Virus record (IMG/VR): IMGVR_UViG_3300025294_000256
Coordinates: 1-44,132 of that record
Reading direction: 5' to 3' (one strand)
DNA: 44,132 bases
From: a virus
Part shown: positions 33,550-40,459 of the stretch, one piece after another
How the letters are laid out: every line of letters starts with the position of its first letter
Position numbering within the stretch: position 1 is the first letter of the stretch
The notes under the pieces: model-generated
What the model saw: the letters and a program-made list of their open reading frames with translations, nothing else
The model's database searches: none
What the model was told of the DNA's origin: nothing
Translations under genes and position numbers: made by a program

Positions 33550-34407
33550 ATGGATAGAACCGTACCGAAGGGCGCGGCGTTTTCGCGCGTCGACAAGTAT
33601 CACGTCTACCGCCCGCTGCTCGATCTCATCGGCTTCACCGAGGGGACCGACAAGGGCCGCGGCTACAATGAGACTCTGGCTTACGGGAAGATGCTCGACG
33701 GCAAAGTGACGAAGGGTAAGGGGCCGACGGTCGAGCTCGTTGCCATGACCCTCAAGGAACTTGACGCGCTTCAGACGAAAATGCTGTCGGACCCCGACAA
33801 CAAGAAGCTCAACTCGTCGGCGGCCGGGCGCTACCAGATCGTGAGGACGACCGCTCGGGCCATCCGCAAGGCTCTGCCCGATCGCTACCCGCTTTCGCGC
33901 AAGTTCGATGCCGACTGCCAGGACGAAATGGCCTGCTACCTGCTTGGCCTGCGCGGCATCGACAAGTACCTAGCCGGCCGACTGAGCGAGGACGCGCTGA
34001 TCAACAATCTCGCGCACGAATGGGCCTCTCTTCCGAAGCTCGACGGCAAGGGCGCCTATGCGGGGCAACATGCGGCCATCAGCGTGGATCGGCTGCGCAA
34101 CTGCCTGTCGGAGGTAATGAACCGCCATGCCAAGGGGCAGCCGGTGCGGGAGGTGGCCGTCCCGGTCGAAAAGCCCGTTGTGCCGGAAAAGGTGGAGGAG
34201 AAGGTCAAGGAGAAATCCAACTGGTTGACCTGGCTGACGGGCACCGGTGGTCTCGGCACCATCGGCCTCGGCTGGCTGTCGGGCATGGATTGGCAGGCGA
34301 TCCTCGCCGGCGGCGTCGTGCTCATCGTCGTTGTCCTCGTCCTGCTCCTCCTGCGCAGCCAGATCATTGCCGCTGTCCGGCAGATCAAGGCTGAGGTCGC
34401 GGAGTGA
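33550..34407 (+). CDS. Endolysin (lysozyme-like) with C-terminal membrane anchor
   Basis: A 285-residue protein. The catalytic domain shows Glu31 in GFTEGTDKGRGYNETLAYGK and the family segment SSAAGRYQIVRTTARAIRKA, like GH104/lambda-R-type phage muramidases. A Glu/Lys/Val/Pro linker (EKPVVPEKVEEKVKEKSNW) leads to two C-terminal hydrophobic segments (GGLGTIGLGWLSGMDW; AILAGGVVLIVVVLVLLLLR). No signal peptide is seen. The tail could tether the enzyme or form holin-like lesions. GAGGAC lies 8 nt upstream of the ATG. It overlaps the spanin gene by one base. Confidence 0.82.
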   Translation: MDRTVPKGAAFSRVDKYHVYRPLLDLIGFTEGTDKGRGYNETLAYGKMLDGKVTKGKGPTVELVAMTLKELDALQTKMLSDPDNKKLNSSAAGRYQIVRTTARAIRKALPDRYPLSRKFDADCQDEMACYLLGLRGIDKYLAGRLSEDALINNLAHEWASLPKLDGKGAYAGQHAAISVDRLRNCLSEVMNRHAKGQPVREVAVPVEKPVVPEKVEEKVKEKSNWLTWLTGTGGLGTIGLGWLSGMDWQAILAGGVVLIVVVLVLLLLRSQIIAAVRQIKAEVAE

Positions 34408-34676
34408 TGGGCCTCCTCGACGCCGGCAAGGTGGCCGCTGGCGTGCTGATCGGTGCGGCGGCGGCCATTGCCTACGCCCACCTCATTTCCATTCCAGCGG
34501 CCCGCTCTGAGGCGAGGGCGCTGGAGCGTGCCCAGCTCGACGCCGCAACCACGAAAGCAATCGGAGAACTGACCCATGAAGCTGACCGGGCTCGTGTTGC
34601 TCGTCGCCTGTGCCTTGAGCACGGCGGGGTGTACCTCAACAAAACAGGTGGCTGCCTCGAAAGACCGGCTGAATAG
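34407..34676 (+). CDS. Inner-membrane spanin-like (Rz-like)
   Basis: An 89-residue protein: one N-terminal membrane segment (GKVAAGVLIGAAAAIAYAHL) and a helical periplasmic region (ARSEARALERAQLDAATTKA) with two Cys. The architecture and position match Rz-type i-spanins, although it is short. It hosts the start of an overlapping lipoprotein gene, which supports the spanin assignment. ATG 34407 overlaps the endolysin stop. Confidence 0.72.
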   Translation: MGLLDAGKVAAGVLIGAAAAIAYAHLISIPAARSEARALERAQLDAATTKAIGELTHEADRARVARRLCLEHGGVYLNKTGGCLERPAE

Positions 34677-34830
34677 CACGGCGCGGGCCATTGTTGGCAC
34701 GTCGCTGATCGGTGCCCGTGGCGCTACGTCGGTCGATCAGGACAAAATCGACGACGCCATCGCTGGTCTCTGCGGATCAAAAACATGGACCCGCGAGGAA
34801 TGCGCGCGGCACGACGAGGCAAGTAAATGA
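34576..34830 (+). CDS. Outer-membrane lipoprotein spanin-like (Rz1-like)
   Basis: An 84-residue lipoprotein precursor. The signal peptide ends in a lipobox (MKLTGLVLLVACALSTAGC), and the mature chain starts at Cys19. It begins inside the Rz-like gene in another frame and overlaps it by 101 nt, as in Rz/Rz1. The partner i-spanin would link it across the periplasm to fuse membranes at lysis. It overlaps the next gene by ATGA. Confidence 0.75.
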   Translation: MKLTGLVLLVACALSTAGCTSTKQVAASKDRLNSTARAIVGTSLIGARGATSVDQDKIDDAIAGLCGSKTWTREECARHDEASK

Positions 34831-35291
34831 CGTCACTTAAACCCGTCGAGGCTGCTTGGCAGCGATTCGGATCCATGATCAATACAGTGCTCATTTTGGC
34901 CGCCTTGATCGGCCTCATCTGGAAGGGCGGGGCCTACACCCAGCAGGTGGAGGCGGATATCACCAAGAACGCCGCCGGCATCGACCGGGTGGAGCGTGAG
35001 CAGGGGGCGAGATGGACGGCCCATGATGCCCTTCACAAGGACCGCCTGGCCGACGTGAAGGCGAACGAGGCGCGGACCGACGAGCGGTTCAAGGCGATCG
35101 AGGGCGAGGTCCGGAAGATCGAGCGTCTTGATTATCGGCTTACGGTCACGGAGCAGACCAGCAACACGACGGCGAATGCCATCAAGGAGCTGCAATCGAC
35201 GCTGAGCGAGACGTCGGGGGATTTGAAGGTGGTACGGGAAATTCTCCAGAGGCTGGAAGCCTCACAGCGCGGCGGCGTTGATCATCGATGA
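34827..35291 (+). CDS. Membrane protein with coiled coil, lysis region
   Basis: A 154-residue protein. One transmembrane segment (INTVLILAALIGLIWKGGAY) is followed by about 110 residues of charged heptad-like helix (RVEREQGARWTAHDALHKDR; LKVVREILQRLEASQRGG). It is the last gene of the lysis cassette. It may be a holin or anti-holin-type protein or a second inner-membrane spanin; the topology fits both. Confidence 0.68.
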   Translation: MTSLKPVEAAWQRFGSMINTVLILAALIGLIWKGGAYTQQVEADITKNAAGIDRVEREQGARWTAHDALHKDRLADVKANEARTDERFKAIEGEVRKIERLDYRLTVTEQTSNTTANAIKELQSTLSETSGDLKVVREILQRLEASQRGGVDHR

Positions 35292-35292
35292 A

Positions 35293-35808
35293 CTACAAGC
35301 TTACATCATCATGGAACACATAGTCTTCTTGAAGGTGAGAAATGTCAGTCGCTATTCCCTCCAGGGCTGACAGATGATTATCAACGGCGGCGATGTGCCT
35401 TTTGATCTCCGCAAGATCTACCTTTCGCCGTTTTCCTTCTCGGCCAACCGAGGCAATACTCATCTTGATATGTTTTCCTTGAGCTTCGTACATGGTCTCA
35501 AGTGGCTCATGTATCAGCGCGTTTCGTTTGCCGTAGAGCTCAGACAAATCGGCTATGTGCCCCAATATCTCTTTGCGAGTAACCTCTTCGAGCCCTGAAG
35601 CGCCGATCACGCGCTCGAACAGCCTGAAGCGTTGCTGTCCCGCGCCCTTTGCAAACACGAGTTGATGCGCGGCCTCATGGTTTTTCAGAACGGCGCTCAT
35701 AATTTGGACGAGCAGTAAGTCCAGCGCTGACCAGCGAACAGTGACCTTCCCGAGCTCCATAATGAGATCGGGGTGCTGTTCAACGTGCCACACCGTGGTG
35801 GATATCAT
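35293..35808 (-). CDS. HEPN-like protein (candidate RNase toxin)
   Basis: A 171-residue all-helical protein. It contains RNALIH (Arg95-His100), which fits the RNxxxH / Rx4-6H active motif of HEPN RNases, flanked by long helices (RWSALDLLLVQIMSAVLKNH; LAEIKRHIAAVDNHLSALEG). It overlaps by 4 nt with an upstream 53-codon gene that looks like an RHH antitoxin (ATGA at 35808-35805). It lies outside the late operon on the opposite strand. The toxin or abortive-infection role is inference; it could be a non-catalytic helical protein. Confidence 0.6.
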   Translation of the reverse strand: MISTTVWHVEQHPDLIMELGKVTVRWSALDLLLVQIMSAVLKNHEAAHQLVFAKGAGQQRFRLFERVIGASGLEEVTRKEILGHIADLSELYGKRNALIHEPLETMYEAQGKHIKMSIASVGREGKRRKVDLAEIKRHIAAVDNHLSALEGIATDISHLQEDYVFHDDVSL

Positions 35809-35966
35809 CTAATCGAATCCCCTTTCTCCTCGCCCTCGTCGGCGGAGAGATACCCATTCCCGATCAACCAGTCTCGGGCGATGACTGCAAGCGCTTCCTC
35901 GCGCGTGATGTCCTGCTCCAGGGCAAAGCGGTCCAAGGCGTTCTCAATCTCAGGCGCCAGCTTCAT
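35805..35966 (-). CDS. Small RHH-like protein (candidate antitoxin), 53 aa
   Basis: MKLAPEIENALDRFALEQDI then TREEALAVIARDWLIGNGYL looks like the strand-helix-helix of CopG/Arc proteins and is followed by an acidic tail. GGAGG lies 6 nt before ATG 35966, and the stop overlaps the HEPN-like start. The pairing matches the antitoxin-toxin order of type II modules, in which the small DNA-binding protein comes first. Confidence 0.6.
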   Translation of the reverse strand: MKLAPEIENALDRFALEQDITREEALAVIARDWLIGNGYLSADEGEEKGDSIR

Positions 35967-36041
35967 TTCCCCTCCGAAATAACGTCGCAGCGTATGTTAC
36001 CCGCTCCAGCATACATCTCTTCGGGGCGTTGCCCAGACGAT

Positions 36042-36269
36042 TTAACCGGTCGGATCTTCGACCATCCGCAGGACCGGCGGCGCGCCTTCTAGCCGGAACG
36101 TACGAAGATCTACCTGAACCATAGGACCGCGTGCCGTGTGCATCGTCAGGGTGCTGAAATCGACGTCGAGACCAGACTTATGGCAATCGCGAATGGCGTC
36201 GTTCAACTGGCGCAACGCCGCTCCGAGCCTCTCGCCGTAGTGCGTCCGCCGATCCGAAAATGAATTCAT
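36042..36269 (-). CDS. Hypothetical protein upstream of RHH/HEPN pair
   Basis: A 75-residue protein (MNSFSDRRTHYGERLGAALR; VDFSTLTMHTARGPMVQVDL). ATG 36269 is preferred over a TTG at 36287. It is followed after 75 bp by the RHH-like gene on the same strand and preceded by a 12-bp palindrome, so it may belong to the same operon. Confidence 0.5.
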   Translation of the reverse strand: MNSFSDRRTHYGERLGAALRQLNDAIRDCHKSGLDVDFSTLTMHTARGPMVQVDLRTFRLEGAPPVLRMVEDPTG

Positions 36270-36291
36270 GAGCTTTCGCGGCTCCAACCGT

Positions 36292-36310
36292 GGTTACCTC
36301 ATGAGGTTAC
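36292..36310 (-). promoter_or_regulatory. Palindromic operator candidate
   Basis: ACCTCATGAGGT (36296-36307) is a perfect 12-bp palindrome inside a GGTTAC-N7-GGTTAC direct repeat, 27 nt upstream of ATG 36269. It is a plausible binding site for the RHH-like protein encoded in the same operon. Confidence 0.45.
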
Positions 36311-36315
36311 AGACG

Positions 36316-36340
36316 AAAAAGCCCCGCACAAGGGCGGGGC
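36316..36340 (-). terminator. Rho-independent terminator, leftward
   Basis: A GCCCCGC / GCGGGGC hairpin with a 6-nt loop is followed on the minus strand by TTTTT. It isolates the RHH/HEPN operon from leftward transcription. Confidence 0.7.
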
Positions 36341-36744
36341 AAGAGGCGACACCCTTGGCTCGGTATCGCGGGGAGGGCCTGATGGCCTGATCGAATATAT
36401 GACACCGGGGTTGCTCCGGGAAGGCATGGTTCCGCGTTTACCGCACGCCCACGAAAACGCCTGCGGAGCGGCCGGCGATGGACATTCTTCGGAAATTCAG
36501 TGAACGGTAAAGAAAACGTTACTGCGTGCCTTGAATAAGGCAGATCAACCACCGATATGATCCGAGATTTGCATCTGCGAATCAAAAATAGAGCGGCCCG
36601 GAAGGTGTGCTACCACCGACCGGGCCTGAAGAACCAACCTTGCGGCAGGCTATGTGATCACATGGCATTCAAATGGGTACATACCATGTGTTTGTCAAGT
36701 CATTTGTCTGGTCTCCGCGAAAATGCATGAAGGAAATCAGGTAT
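36341..36744. other. Intergenic region before the BstA-like gene
   Basis: About 400 bp without a supported gene. It holds a 7-bp hairpin GGCCCGG/CCGGGCC (36595-36626) with a following T-rich stretch on the minus strand (weak terminator), a perfect 12-bp palindrome ATGTGATCACAT (36652-36663), and a CATGG/CCATG inverted pair (36661-36665, 36684-36688). The palindrome is a likely operator for the rightward gene. Confidence 0.5.
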
Positions 36745-37683
36745 ATGACTATCAAAATCAATAGGTTAGCTAGAGGAAATGCTAGTAAGGAAATCACCCT
36801 TGATCAGGGCGTTCTGGCCCTCACGATCGAGAGAGATCGAGAGGTTCAAGGGGTCGGGATGGGGGTACTGTCTGATGGGACACCTTACCTCAACCAGCGC
36901 GGCCTTGCCGCTCTTTGTGGTGTGCAGAACGCACATATTGGCACCATTAGCTCACAATGGCACGAAGTTGATCAGAAACCTCGTTTGCAGGCGATCAAAA
37001 CAATTCTGGGTAAAATCGGTCCGACTAAGCACGCTCCGCACATTGAGTTGACCCATCGAGGCGTGACGCATTTTTGCTATCCGGCCGACGTGTGTCTGGC
37101 GATCCTCGAATACTACTCTTTTGACGCGGGCGTGAACGTCTCGGAAACCGCGCGGGACAACTACCGGAAGCTGGCGGGGTCCAAGCTCAAAGACATGATC
37201 TATAGCCAGGTAGGCTATGATCCATCCGGTGGTGATAGGTTTAGGAAGTGGCATGAGCGGCTAGAGCTTAACTACCAGTCCGCGCCGAAGGGGTATTTCC
37301 ATGTGTTCAACGAGGCGCATACCATAATTTACGAACTCATTGTTGCCGGAGCAGATATCGGTGAAAAATTCGTCGTTGACATCTCTATCGGGCAGCATTG
37401 GTCTAAATACTGGGAAGATAGCGGTCTCGCTGAAGAGTACGATGTGAGGAAGAAGTACCCGCATCGGTATCCGGACAGCCATCCTCAAGCGAAGGCAAAT
37501 CCCCACGAATCTTGGTGCTACCCGATTGGTGCGCTTGGTGATTTTCGCACTTGGCTGCAGGACGAGTATCTGGAGGGCGGAAAATTCAAAACCTACCTTC
37601 ATGGTAAAGTGAAGAAGGGCGAGCTTGCTCCATCATTTGCCGAGCTGGCGCTTGAGGTACTTGATACGCGGAAGCTTGCATAA
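36745..37683 (+). CDS. BstA-like prophage protein (candidate anti-phage)
   Basis: About 312 residues. The N-terminal third (GVLSDGTPYLNQRGLAALCG) resembles KilA-N/Bro-type DNA-binding regions. The C-terminal half (KGYFHVFNEAHTIIYELIVA; VVDISIGQHWSKYWEDSGLA; YPDSHPQAKANPHESWCYPI) reads like the conserved region of BstA, a prophage-encoded abortive-infection protein. This match is from memory and unverified. I chose ATG 36745 (MTIKINRLA); ATGs at 36727 and 36673 are possible. It is alone on the plus strand within leftward cargo, has AT-richer codon use than its neighbours, and is preceded by palindromes. Confidence 0.55.
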   Translation: MTIKINRLARGNASKEITLDQGVLALTIERDREVQGVGMGVLSDGTPYLNQRGLAALCGVQNAHIGTISSQWHEVDQKPRLQAIKTILGKIGPTKHAPHIELTHRGVTHFCYPADVCLAILEYYSFDAGVNVSETARDNYRKLAGSKLKDMIYSQVGYDPSGGDRFRKWHERLELNYQSAPKGYFHVFNEAHTIIYELIVAGADIGEKFVVDISIGQHWSKYWEDSGLAEEYDVRKKYPHRYPDSHPQAKANPHESWCYPIGALGDFRTWLQDEYLEGGKFKTYLHGKVKKGELAPSFAELALEVLDTRKLA

Positions 37684-37694
37684 GTTGTCTTGGA

Positions 37695-37710
37695 CGGGGC
37701 TCCGGCCCCG
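37695..37710. terminator. GC hairpin between convergent genes
   Basis: A CGGGGC-TCCG-GCCCCG hairpin lies between the convergent BstA-like and 69-aa genes. There is no clear T-run on either side, so it is a possible bidirectional terminator. Confidence 0.45.
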
Positions 37711-37716
37711 CCACCC

Positions 37717-37926
37717 TTAATGCGTCGTCCCCTTACGTCTGGCGATGTACTCGGCGTTCAACAGGTCCACGAGATCGTCGGCCTGCTCAATGTCTAGGCC
37801 GTCCTGCGGAATGCCGTTCACCTCGGCCGTTAGTCCCGTGAAGATATCGTATACAGCCCACCATCCGGTGCCGTCTTCGCGCATGCTGTAGCGGTTTTCG
37901 GGCGCGGGACGCGTTGGCTTGCGCAT
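37717..37926 (-). CDS. Hypothetical protein, 69 aa
   Basis: MRKPTRPAPENRYSMREDGT, then GWWAVYDIFTGLTAEVNGIP and an acidic helix (QADDLVDLLNAEY). It looks like a small beta-hairpin-helix protein. GGAG lies 7 nt before ATG 37926, and the gene follows the nuclease gene by 13 nt. The function is unknown. Confidence 0.65.
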   Translation of the reverse strand: MRKPTRPAPENRYSMREDGTGWWAVYDIFTGLTAEVNGIPQDGLDIEQADDLVDLLNAEYIARRKGTTH

Positions 37927-37939
37927 GCGATCTCCAAAA

Positions 37940-38995
37940 TCAATCGCCGGTGTACTTCTTTGCTGTGGCTCGCAGGCGGTCAGCATGATCGTATATTTGA
38001 TCCAGAGAGTCGATGATGAGGCGTTCCTCGGCTTCGCCATCAAAGAGCCCGATGTACTTAACGGAACGGTTGAACCATAACCGTGCGAGAGGCTTTCGAT
38101 TATTGTTGTCGACGAGAATGCCGCAGTAGGATTTCTGGTCCCGCATTACCACGCGCTTAGGGCTGATCGTGTCTCGCACGATGGCCTTAACAACCATATA
38201 CCCTTCGCGCTCTTCCTCGGTGGTGACAATCTCGGGCTCATCCTCGACCGGCTCATCAATGGCTTGAATGACCTCTTGCGTATCCGCGAGTGCATTTGAG
38301 AGCCGGTTTTTGACTGAATCCATGATGACTTCGCGGAAGGCAGCGCGAACGATGCCGGTGAACATTTCTTTGACTTGCGCCCGCATCTGCCCGTCGTAGA
38401 CGTTGCGGCTCACCAGGCGGACAAACTCTTCTGACGGCTCTTCGATGAGCTTCGAGATTTCCTGTTTCACACCAGAGGTGTACTTAAGCCGCTCCGCAGT
38501 CGCGAGGATCGCGGACACATCGAAGCTTCCCTTCTCGAATTTCCGCAGCTCGGCAACTATGCCGGCGTTGAAATCAGTTACGTCGAAAACGAAGAACGGT
38601 CGGGTGTCGAGCTTATTGGTAGCTTCAAGATCCGTGTAAAAGTTGAAAGTCCGCCCGTTGGTCAGGATCGCAAACTTCGCGTTCGTGACGGTGAAGTACC
38701 GGAAAAGCTGATCTAGGTGCTTCTTCTCCAACTGGACCGAAATAGGTTTGCACTCGATGAGGATGCGGATTTCGCCGTCAATTTTGATAGCGTAATCGAC
38801 CTTCTCGCCCTTTTTGCCTACTGCATCTGCTGTGAACTCCGGCACAACCTCTGTCGGATCGAACACGTCATACCCAAGCGAGCGGAGGAAGGGCAGGACG
38901 ACGGACGTCTTTACAGCCTCTTCGGTAGCCATGGTGCTGGAATGCAGTTTTACGCGCTCCGCGATCGCTCGCAGGCTCTCTTCAATCGTGCTCAT
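37940..38995 (-). CDS. PD-(D/E)XK nuclease, HsdR-N / COG4748-like
   Basis: A 351-residue protein. The N-terminus is the HSDR_N-type fold: TEEAVKTSVVLPFLRSLGYD, VVPEFTADAVGKKGEKVDYA and ILIECKP give the Glu...Asp...Glu-x-Lys nuclease core, followed by HLDQLFRYFTVTNAKFAILT. There is no helicase or methylase domain, so it is the stand-alone type often described as a putative type IV-like restriction protein. A C-terminal helical and beta region (YMVVKAIVRDTISPKRVVMR) completes it. GGGAGGGG precedes ATG 38995. A defence role is plausible but not shown. Confidence 0.8.
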   Translation of the reverse strand: MSTIEESLRAIAERVKLHSSTMATEEAVKTSVVLPFLRSLGYDVFDPTEVVPEFTADAVGKKGEKVDYAIKIDGEIRILIECKPISVQLEKKHLDQLFRYFTVTNAKFAILTNGRTFNFYTDLEATNKLDTRPFFVFDVTDFNAGIVAELRKFEKGSFDVSAILATAERLKYTSGVKQEISKLIEEPSEEFVRLVSRNVYDGQMRAQVKEMFTGIVRAAFREVIMDSVKNRLSNALADTQEVIQAIDEPVEDEPEIVTTEEEREGYMVVKAIVRDTISPKRVVMRDQKSYCGILVDNNNRKPLARLWFNRSVKYIGLFDGEAEERLIIDSLDQIYDHADRLRATAKKYTGD

Positions 38996-39176
38996 TACCC
39001 CTCCCAATATCCCCATCATTGGTTGAGTTGCACGATACCGCGATTCCGCCGGCGCACAAGAAAAACCTACGCTCGGGACGGGTAACAGCGGGGTTAGCTA
39101 CACGCTAACTTGCAGTGCCTCGCGCTGGTCTTTTCGGGTTGGAAATGAGATGAACAGGCTCCGTGTTCTAAACGGT

Positions 39177-39452
39177 TCAATCGTCTTCCATTTCGAAAGT
39201 CCGATACTCGCCACTCTCGCTATCGTAAACTTCGACCTCCACCGAACTGCCGTTACGCTGGATAGACTCGACGTCGACATCTCGATAGCTCCCCGAATTC
39301 GAGTCATAGATTTCGATCGTCTCGCCACGGCGTACGAGGTTTCCTTTCTCGATTTCAACCGCACCGCCGGTGGAACTGTCAACTCCATCCCACGCCAAAG
39401 CGCTAGAACCTGCGAACGAGAACGCAAACGCGACAACAGCCAACTTTCTCAT
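39177..39452 (-). CDS. Secreted DUF5334-like protein
   Basis: A 91-residue precursor with a signal peptide (MRKLAVVAFAFSFAGSSALA). The mature part is two similar beta units: VEIEKGNLVRRGETIEIYDS and SSVEVEVYDSESGEYRTFEM, the DUF5334 pattern. GAGGAG precedes the ATG. It follows the lipoprotein gene by 18 bp, so the two are probably co-transcribed. Periplasmic, function unknown. Confidence 0.78.
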   Translation of the reverse strand: MRKLAVVAFAFSFAGSSALAWDGVDSSTGGAVEIEKGNLVRRGETIEIYDSNSGSYRDVDVESIQRNGSSVEVEVYDSESGEYRTFEMEDD

Positions 39453-39470
39453 AACATTCTCCTCTAGCCA

Positions 39471-39893
39471 TCAATATCCGCCAGGCCGAGACCAAGCGCT
39501 GCGGCGTCCACAGCGGTTGCCGGCGGCATCATACTGCCCGTCGTACTGACAGTTTCCGCGGTAAGGGCGATAGCCACCGCCGCCACCGCAATCGTGGTTC
39601 GCACAATAGGCCACGGCGCCGCCCACAACCGCGACTGCAACAAGTGCCGCAGCGGCCTGGTTTTGCTGTTGAACCATCTGAAAGCAGGACGCCGGATCAA
39701 TTGCTCGTCGGGCAAGCTCTACATGGATCTTGTACCGCAGCCCTTCGTCCTGGCTTTGAACGTAGGATCGGCAAAGCGCCGCCTTGCCCACTTTCTGCGG
39801 CTGTGTGTCCATTTCCTTGGTGGTCGTTGAGCAAGCAGCCAACGACAGTGATATAGCCGCGACGGCAAAGCCGCGGGTCAATATGTTCCCCAT
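39471..39893 (-). CDS. Lipoprotein (cargo)
   Basis: A 140-residue lipoprotein precursor. The signal and lipobox (FAVAAISLSLAAC) are followed by STTTKEMD. A second hydrophobic stretch (AAAALVAVAVVGGAVAYC) and a Gly/Tyr/Arg-rich tail (GGGGGYRPYRGNCQYDGQYD) follow. GGGAGAGGG lies before ATG 39893. It is probably an envelope protein expressed by the lysogen. Confidence 0.72.
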   Translation of the reverse strand: MGNILTRGFAVAAISLSLAACSTTTKEMDTQPQKVGKAALCRSYVQSQDEGLRYKIHVELARRAIDPASCFQMVQQQNQAAAALVAVAVVGGAVAYCANHDCGGGGGYRPYRGNCQYDGQYDAAGNRCGRRSAWSRPGGY

Positions 39894-39978
39894 TTCCCTC
39901 TCCCTCTTATCGGGAAATGAAGCACTAATTCACGCAAGAGTCGAGATGCGAACGGCTAAACGAACATCGCCCCTCGGC

Positions 39979-40203
39979 TTAGAGCTTGAGCTTCCGGATG
40001 GAGGCGGCCACCTCCTCGTTATACCGCATCGACAAGATATGATGGTCCGCCAAGGAGGCAAGCGCCACGCAGGTCTCGCCCTCATCCCATCCTGCCCGAA
40101 CTGCTCGCCAAACCAATTCCTGAAATGCCGTTTCCAGTGCCTACTCGCAGAGCAGGAAACGGTCTTCATCGCGCTCGATTGAGCTAGGTCCCCGAATGTC
40201 CAT
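39979..40203 (-). pseudogene. Small helical protein gene interrupted by amber codon
   Basis: From ATG 40203 (GGAGG upstream) the frame reads MDIRGPSSIERDEDRFLLCE, then TAG (40143-40141), then continues in the same frame as a well-formed helical protein (ALETAFQELVWRAVRAGWDE; CVALASLADHHILSMRYNEE) to TAA at 39979. Joined, it is a 74-codon frame resembling small rhizobial hypothetical proteins with an LxxCE..LE.AF pattern. It is either a recent nonsense mutation or an assembly error. Confidence 0.6.
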
Positions 40204-40233
40204 GGCCGCCTCCGATCGAGGAGATAGGGCGGC

Positions 40234-40455
40234 TCAGGCGTTCGGCAAGGCTCCACCGGTGCGGGCCGACCCTGGCTCTTTGTACGGATAGTGAGCCCAG
40301 CACCACCACCTTACGGGCTCCCCTCTGGAGCGCGCCATGCCGTAGCCTCCCCATTCATTGCAACCGGTGTGCTCGCAATAGTGCTCGTCGGGAGCGTGCG
40401 GGTGAGTGTCTGTCTGCTCTATAGCCATGTCGGCGGTGTATGTGAGTCTCGACAT
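40234..40455 (-). CDS. Small Cys/His-rich protein
   Basis: 73 residues. HYCEHTGCNEWGGYGMARSR and RWWCWAHYPYKEPG place Cys/His pairs for one zinc ion, a pattern seen in short rhizobial hypothetical proteins. ATG 40455 has AGGTGA 5 nt upstream, within the preceding stop, so it is translationally coupled. Confidence 0.7.
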   Translation of the reverse strand: MSRLTYTADMAIEQTDTHPHAPDEHYCEHTGCNEWGGYGMARSRGEPVRWWCWAHYPYKEPGSARTGGALPNA

Positions 40456-40459
40456 AGGG

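Noticed and set aside
36307-36585. Minus-strand 92-codon frame upstream of the RHH/HEPN operon
   Set aside because: Arg-rich composition; it reads through the strong terminator at 36316-36340 and has no ribosome site.
39784-40182. Plus-strand 132-codon frame over the lipoprotein start
   Set aside because: It crosses the minus-strand lipoprotein gene and its leader, has no ribosome site, and conflicts with the better minus-strand amber-interrupted frame.
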